From assembly GCA_009835735.1 (NCBI GenBank), contig VXWX01000015.1, positions 20,521 through 84,520 on the forward strand: DNA of 64,000 nucleotides. Direction: 5' to 3'. Below the pieces are notes generated by a model that was not told where the DNA came from, made no database searches, and saw nothing but the letters and a program-made list of their open reading frames with translations. The stretch is from Acidimicrobiaceae bacterium (GTDB lineage Bacteria > Actinomycetota > Acidimicrobiia > Acidimicrobiales > Aldehydirespiratoraceae). The position numbers and the translations under genes were made by a program. This document shows, in pieces, positions 62,374 through 64,000 of the stretch (positions are counted from its first letter, which is position 1; every line of letters starts with the position of its first letter).

Positions 62374-62823
62374 ATGCGGGTGTCGACACGCGGGGACTAC
62401 GCATCCCGGGCCCTGCTGTCCCTGGCGCTCCATGGAGAGAACACGCCCACCTCGGTGCGTGAGATCGCCGAGCGCACCGCCCTCCCGCAGCCCTACCTGG
62501 AGCAGATACTCCTGGCCCTGAAGGGAGCCGGCCTGGTGCGCTCGAAGCGGGGTGTGGGCGGTGGCTACGTGCTGGCCCGCGATCCCGCCGACATCAAGCT
62601 GTCAGAGATCGTGCGGGCCGTGGACGGCCCCATTGCCGCGGGCGACTTCGGGGAGCCCCACACCGACGGCGCCTGCGATCATGAGGGGCAGTGCGTGCTG
62701 TTGGCGATCTGGTCGGCCTCGGGCGCGCACATGCGCCGGTTCCTTGACTCCTTCAGCCTGGCCCAGATCACCGCCATGGCTCAGGGAGAGGCTCCCTGGC
62801 CCGCGGAGGGCGAGTCCGTATAG
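62374..62823 (+). CDS. Rrf2-family transcriptional regulator
   Basis: 149 residues. N-terminal winged helix (STRGDYASRALLSLALHG, SVREIAERTALPQPYLEQIL, GLVRSKRGVGGGYVLARDP) and a C-terminal segment with only two cysteines (GACDHEGQC) plus a histidine, fewer than in three-Cys IscR-type members. It may bind an iron-sulfur cluster or sense redox through the cysteine pair. ATG 62374; its stop codon is inside a strong hairpin. Confidence 0.88.
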   Translation: MRVSTRGDYASRALLSLALHGENTPTSVREIAERTALPQPYLEQILLALKGAGLVRSKRGVGGGYVLARDPADIKLSEIVRAVDGPIAAGDFGEPHTDGACDHEGQCVLLAIWSASGAHMRRFLDSFSLAQITAMAQGEAPWPAEGESV

Positions 62824-62857
62824 GGCACCGGCTGAGCTGGCGCCCTATACGGACTCG
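62811..62857. terminator. Bidirectional hairpin between rrf2-like gene and ProX-like gene
   Basis: Perfect 16-bp inverted repeat (62811-62826 with 62842-62857, arm CGAGTCCGTATAGGGC) with a 15-base loop. The arm contains the Rrf2 stop. The two flanking genes converge here, so it can end both transcripts. No T-run. Confidence 0.7.
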
Positions 62858-62877
62858 GGTCTAGGAATGTCGGCCGA

Positions 62878-63894
62878 CTAGTTCCTGGCGTTCGTCAGCC
62901 AGATGTCGACGAGGGCCCGGTTGTCGGCGATCCATGCGGCCGCGTCGGCTTTGGCGTTGGGGTTCGCCTTGGCGTTCTGGGCGGCGATGTCGCCGAGCGG
63001 GATCTGCACCTGTTCGAGCAAGCGCCGGATGTCGGCGTTGTCGTCGAGGAATTCGCTGTTGGCCACGGCCCGGATGCTGTTGACCGGCCATCCCAGGTCG
63101 CAGGGGTTGCTGGCGCAGCCGGCGAGGCCGCGGACCTCGGTCGTGCCCTCATCGTCTTCGAGTGCGGGTGACTCCAGCCAGACCGCGTCGACGCCCGGTG
63201 CGAGCGCCTCGTAGGTCCAGTTGGGGGTCCAGGCATAGAACAGCACCGGGTCACCGGCCGCCACCCTGTCCTGCACTCCACGCATCAGCTCGCCGTAGGT
63301 GCCTGACACCTGCTCCACATTGTCGCCCCAATCGAGTTCGGCGATGTGGTTGTCGATGATGGTGGCGCAGCCCCAGCCCTCGTTGCAGCCGATCAGGTCG
63401 GCGAGACCGTCGCCGTCCTGGTCGAACACCGACGCGACCGACGAGTCCGCCAGGTCGCTCATCGAGGTGATGCCCATGGCGTCGGCGGTGGCCTTGTCGA
63501 TCATGTACCCCTGGAGAGCACCCGACTCGACCTGTTGCCCGACAGCTTCGATGCTGCGGTCGTATTCCAGCCCGGCGGCTGTCTCGGACGTGAGGTAGAT
63601 GTCGTGGGTGGGGAACCAGCCGTTCGCCCACAGGTCGTACTGCCCGCTGTCCAGCGCCGGATAGAAGGAGTACGGGTTGAGGGTGTGGGCGGACGGGTCC
63701 GTGACCGTGTACCCCAGTTCACCGATGAGCTGGGCGTAGATCTCGGCCTGCATGTAGCCGCTGGACCAGTTGGCCCGGGCCATGGTCACCGTTTGGTCTT
63801 CCTCCTCGCCGCTGAAGATCACGACGAGGGCCACGACGACGAGGGCGGCCAACGCTGCGACCAGAACGATGCCATTGCGCCTTTGGTTTCTCAT
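62878..63894 (-). CDS. Glycine betaine/choline-type ABC substrate-binding protein (ProX/OpuAC)
   Basis: 338 residues. One N-terminal hydrophobic anchor (IVLVAALAALVVVALVVIF, about 9-27) without lipobox, then the OpuAC domain: ARANWSSGYMQAEIYAQLI, DLWANGWFPTHD, FYAWTPNW. Aromatic residues fit a cage for a quaternary amine. Start ATG 63894 with GGGAGGAGG upstream. It follows another transporter gene by 31 bp. Ligand (betaine, choline, proline betaine) not fixed. Confidence 0.88.
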   Translation of the reverse strand: MRNQRRNGIVLVAALAALVVVALVVIFSGEEEDQTVTMARANWSSGYMQAEIYAQLIGELGYTVTDPSAHTLNPYSFYPALDSGQYDLWANGWFPTHDIYLTSETAAGLEYDRSIEAVGQQVESGALQGYMIDKATADAMGITSMSDLADSSVASVFDQDGDGLADLIGCNEGWGCATIIDNHIAELDWGDNVEQVSGTYGELMRGVQDRVAAGDPVLFYAWTPNWTYEALAPGVDAVWLESPALEDDEGTTEVRGLAGCASNPCDLGWPVNSIRAVANSEFLDDNADIRRLLEQVQIPLGDIAAQNAKANPNAKADAAAWIADNRALVDIWLTNARN

Positions 63895-63925
63895 ATCGAG
63901 CCTCCTCCCTTCTCAAGCCGGCCCG

Positions 63926-64000
63926 TCACTGTTTCGGCCCCTCGGCGAGCCGTTCCTTCACTTGGGCTATCAGCCCGCTGTGCTGGGCGCGGAAGATCTG
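63926..64000 (-). CDS. C-terminal end of a gene upstream of the ProX-like gene (partial)
   Basis: The last 24 codons of a minus-strand gene, ending RLAEGPKQ at TGA 63928-63926. Too short to identify by itself; from its place before the binding-protein gene it is probably the permease or ATPase of the same betaine-type importer. Confidence 0.5.
   Translation of the reverse strand, partial: QIFRAQHSGLIAQVKERLAEGPKQ

Noticed and set aside
1-64000. tRNA, rRNA, CRISPR arrays and insertion sequences
   Set aside because: None noticed by reading; no gap without a gene exceeds about 260 bases. A covariance-model search would be needed to exclude small RNAs.

Overview
The window is high-GC and densely packed (most neighbouring genes overlap by 4 bp or lie within 50 bp). 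Several genes point to an actinobacterium: a mycothiol-synthase (MshD) relative, a Bpa-type proteasome activator ending in GTYL, menaquinone genes (menA, menG/ubiE), a DUF222/HNH endonuclease and frequent GTG starts. An Acidimicrobiia-like lineage is my best guess, but the sequence alone does not prove it. I saw no rRNA, tRNA, CRISPR array or insertion sequence.

Region 1 (1-25.2 kb) is a catabolic island. It holds two complete BMP/nucleoside-type ABC importers (lipoprotein, double ATPase and two permeases each), four Rieske non-heme oxygenases (one cut by the window edge), a three-subunit molybdenum hydroxylase (CoxLMS-like), a 3-Cys ferredoxin, a GroES paralogue locked between two Rieske genes, a CMP/guanine-type deaminase, two GcvT/LigM-like folate-dependent demethylases, an SDR, an alpha/beta hydrolase, a P450 and an XRE-cupin regulator. 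A 15-bp near-palindrome with the invariant core TCACATCAAT lies at or just downstream of the candidate -10 box of three separated promoters: gcvT1 (also next to transporter 1), transporter 2 with its oxygenase operon, and gcvT2. These units therefore look like one repressor-controlled regulon. The gene set fits uptake, hydroxylation and demethylation of an N- or O-methylated (hetero)cyclic compound; the substrate is inferred, not shown.

Region 2 (25.2-32.6 kb) has a HelZ-like SNF2 helicase with a small translationally coupled partner, and a fused indolepyruvate:ferredoxin-oxidoreductase-family protein.

Region 3 (32.8-38.8 kb) is a histidine operon, hisD-hisC-hisB-hisH-hisA-hisF on the minus strand, preceded by nth. 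Both ends of hisB show traces of duplication: a 16-residue HisB-like mini-ORF overlaps its start, and a 35-bp tandem repeat copies its stop and the hisH start.

Region 4 (38.8-47.6 kb) is largely housekeeping: an MshD-like acetyltransferase, a small membrane protein, menG, a MetE-type methyltransferase, a YbaK-family deacylase, menA, an orphan OmpR-type regulator, a DUF255 thioredoxin-domain protein and a DUF35/thiolase pair.

Region 5 (47.6-56.9 kb) is accessory: a 1737-residue protein that appears to join a DEDD exonuclease, a RecQ helicase and a UvrD-type helicase, then a VOC protein, a DUF222-HNH nuclease beside an AT-rich patch, a DUF429 protein, a nitroreductase and an unknown protein.

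Region 6 (57.0-64 kb) carries dnaE with a complete PHP metal site, bpa, a phosphodiesterase, a divergent Rrf2 regulator and a betaine-type (ProX/OpuAC) binding protein following a transporter gene cut by the window edge.
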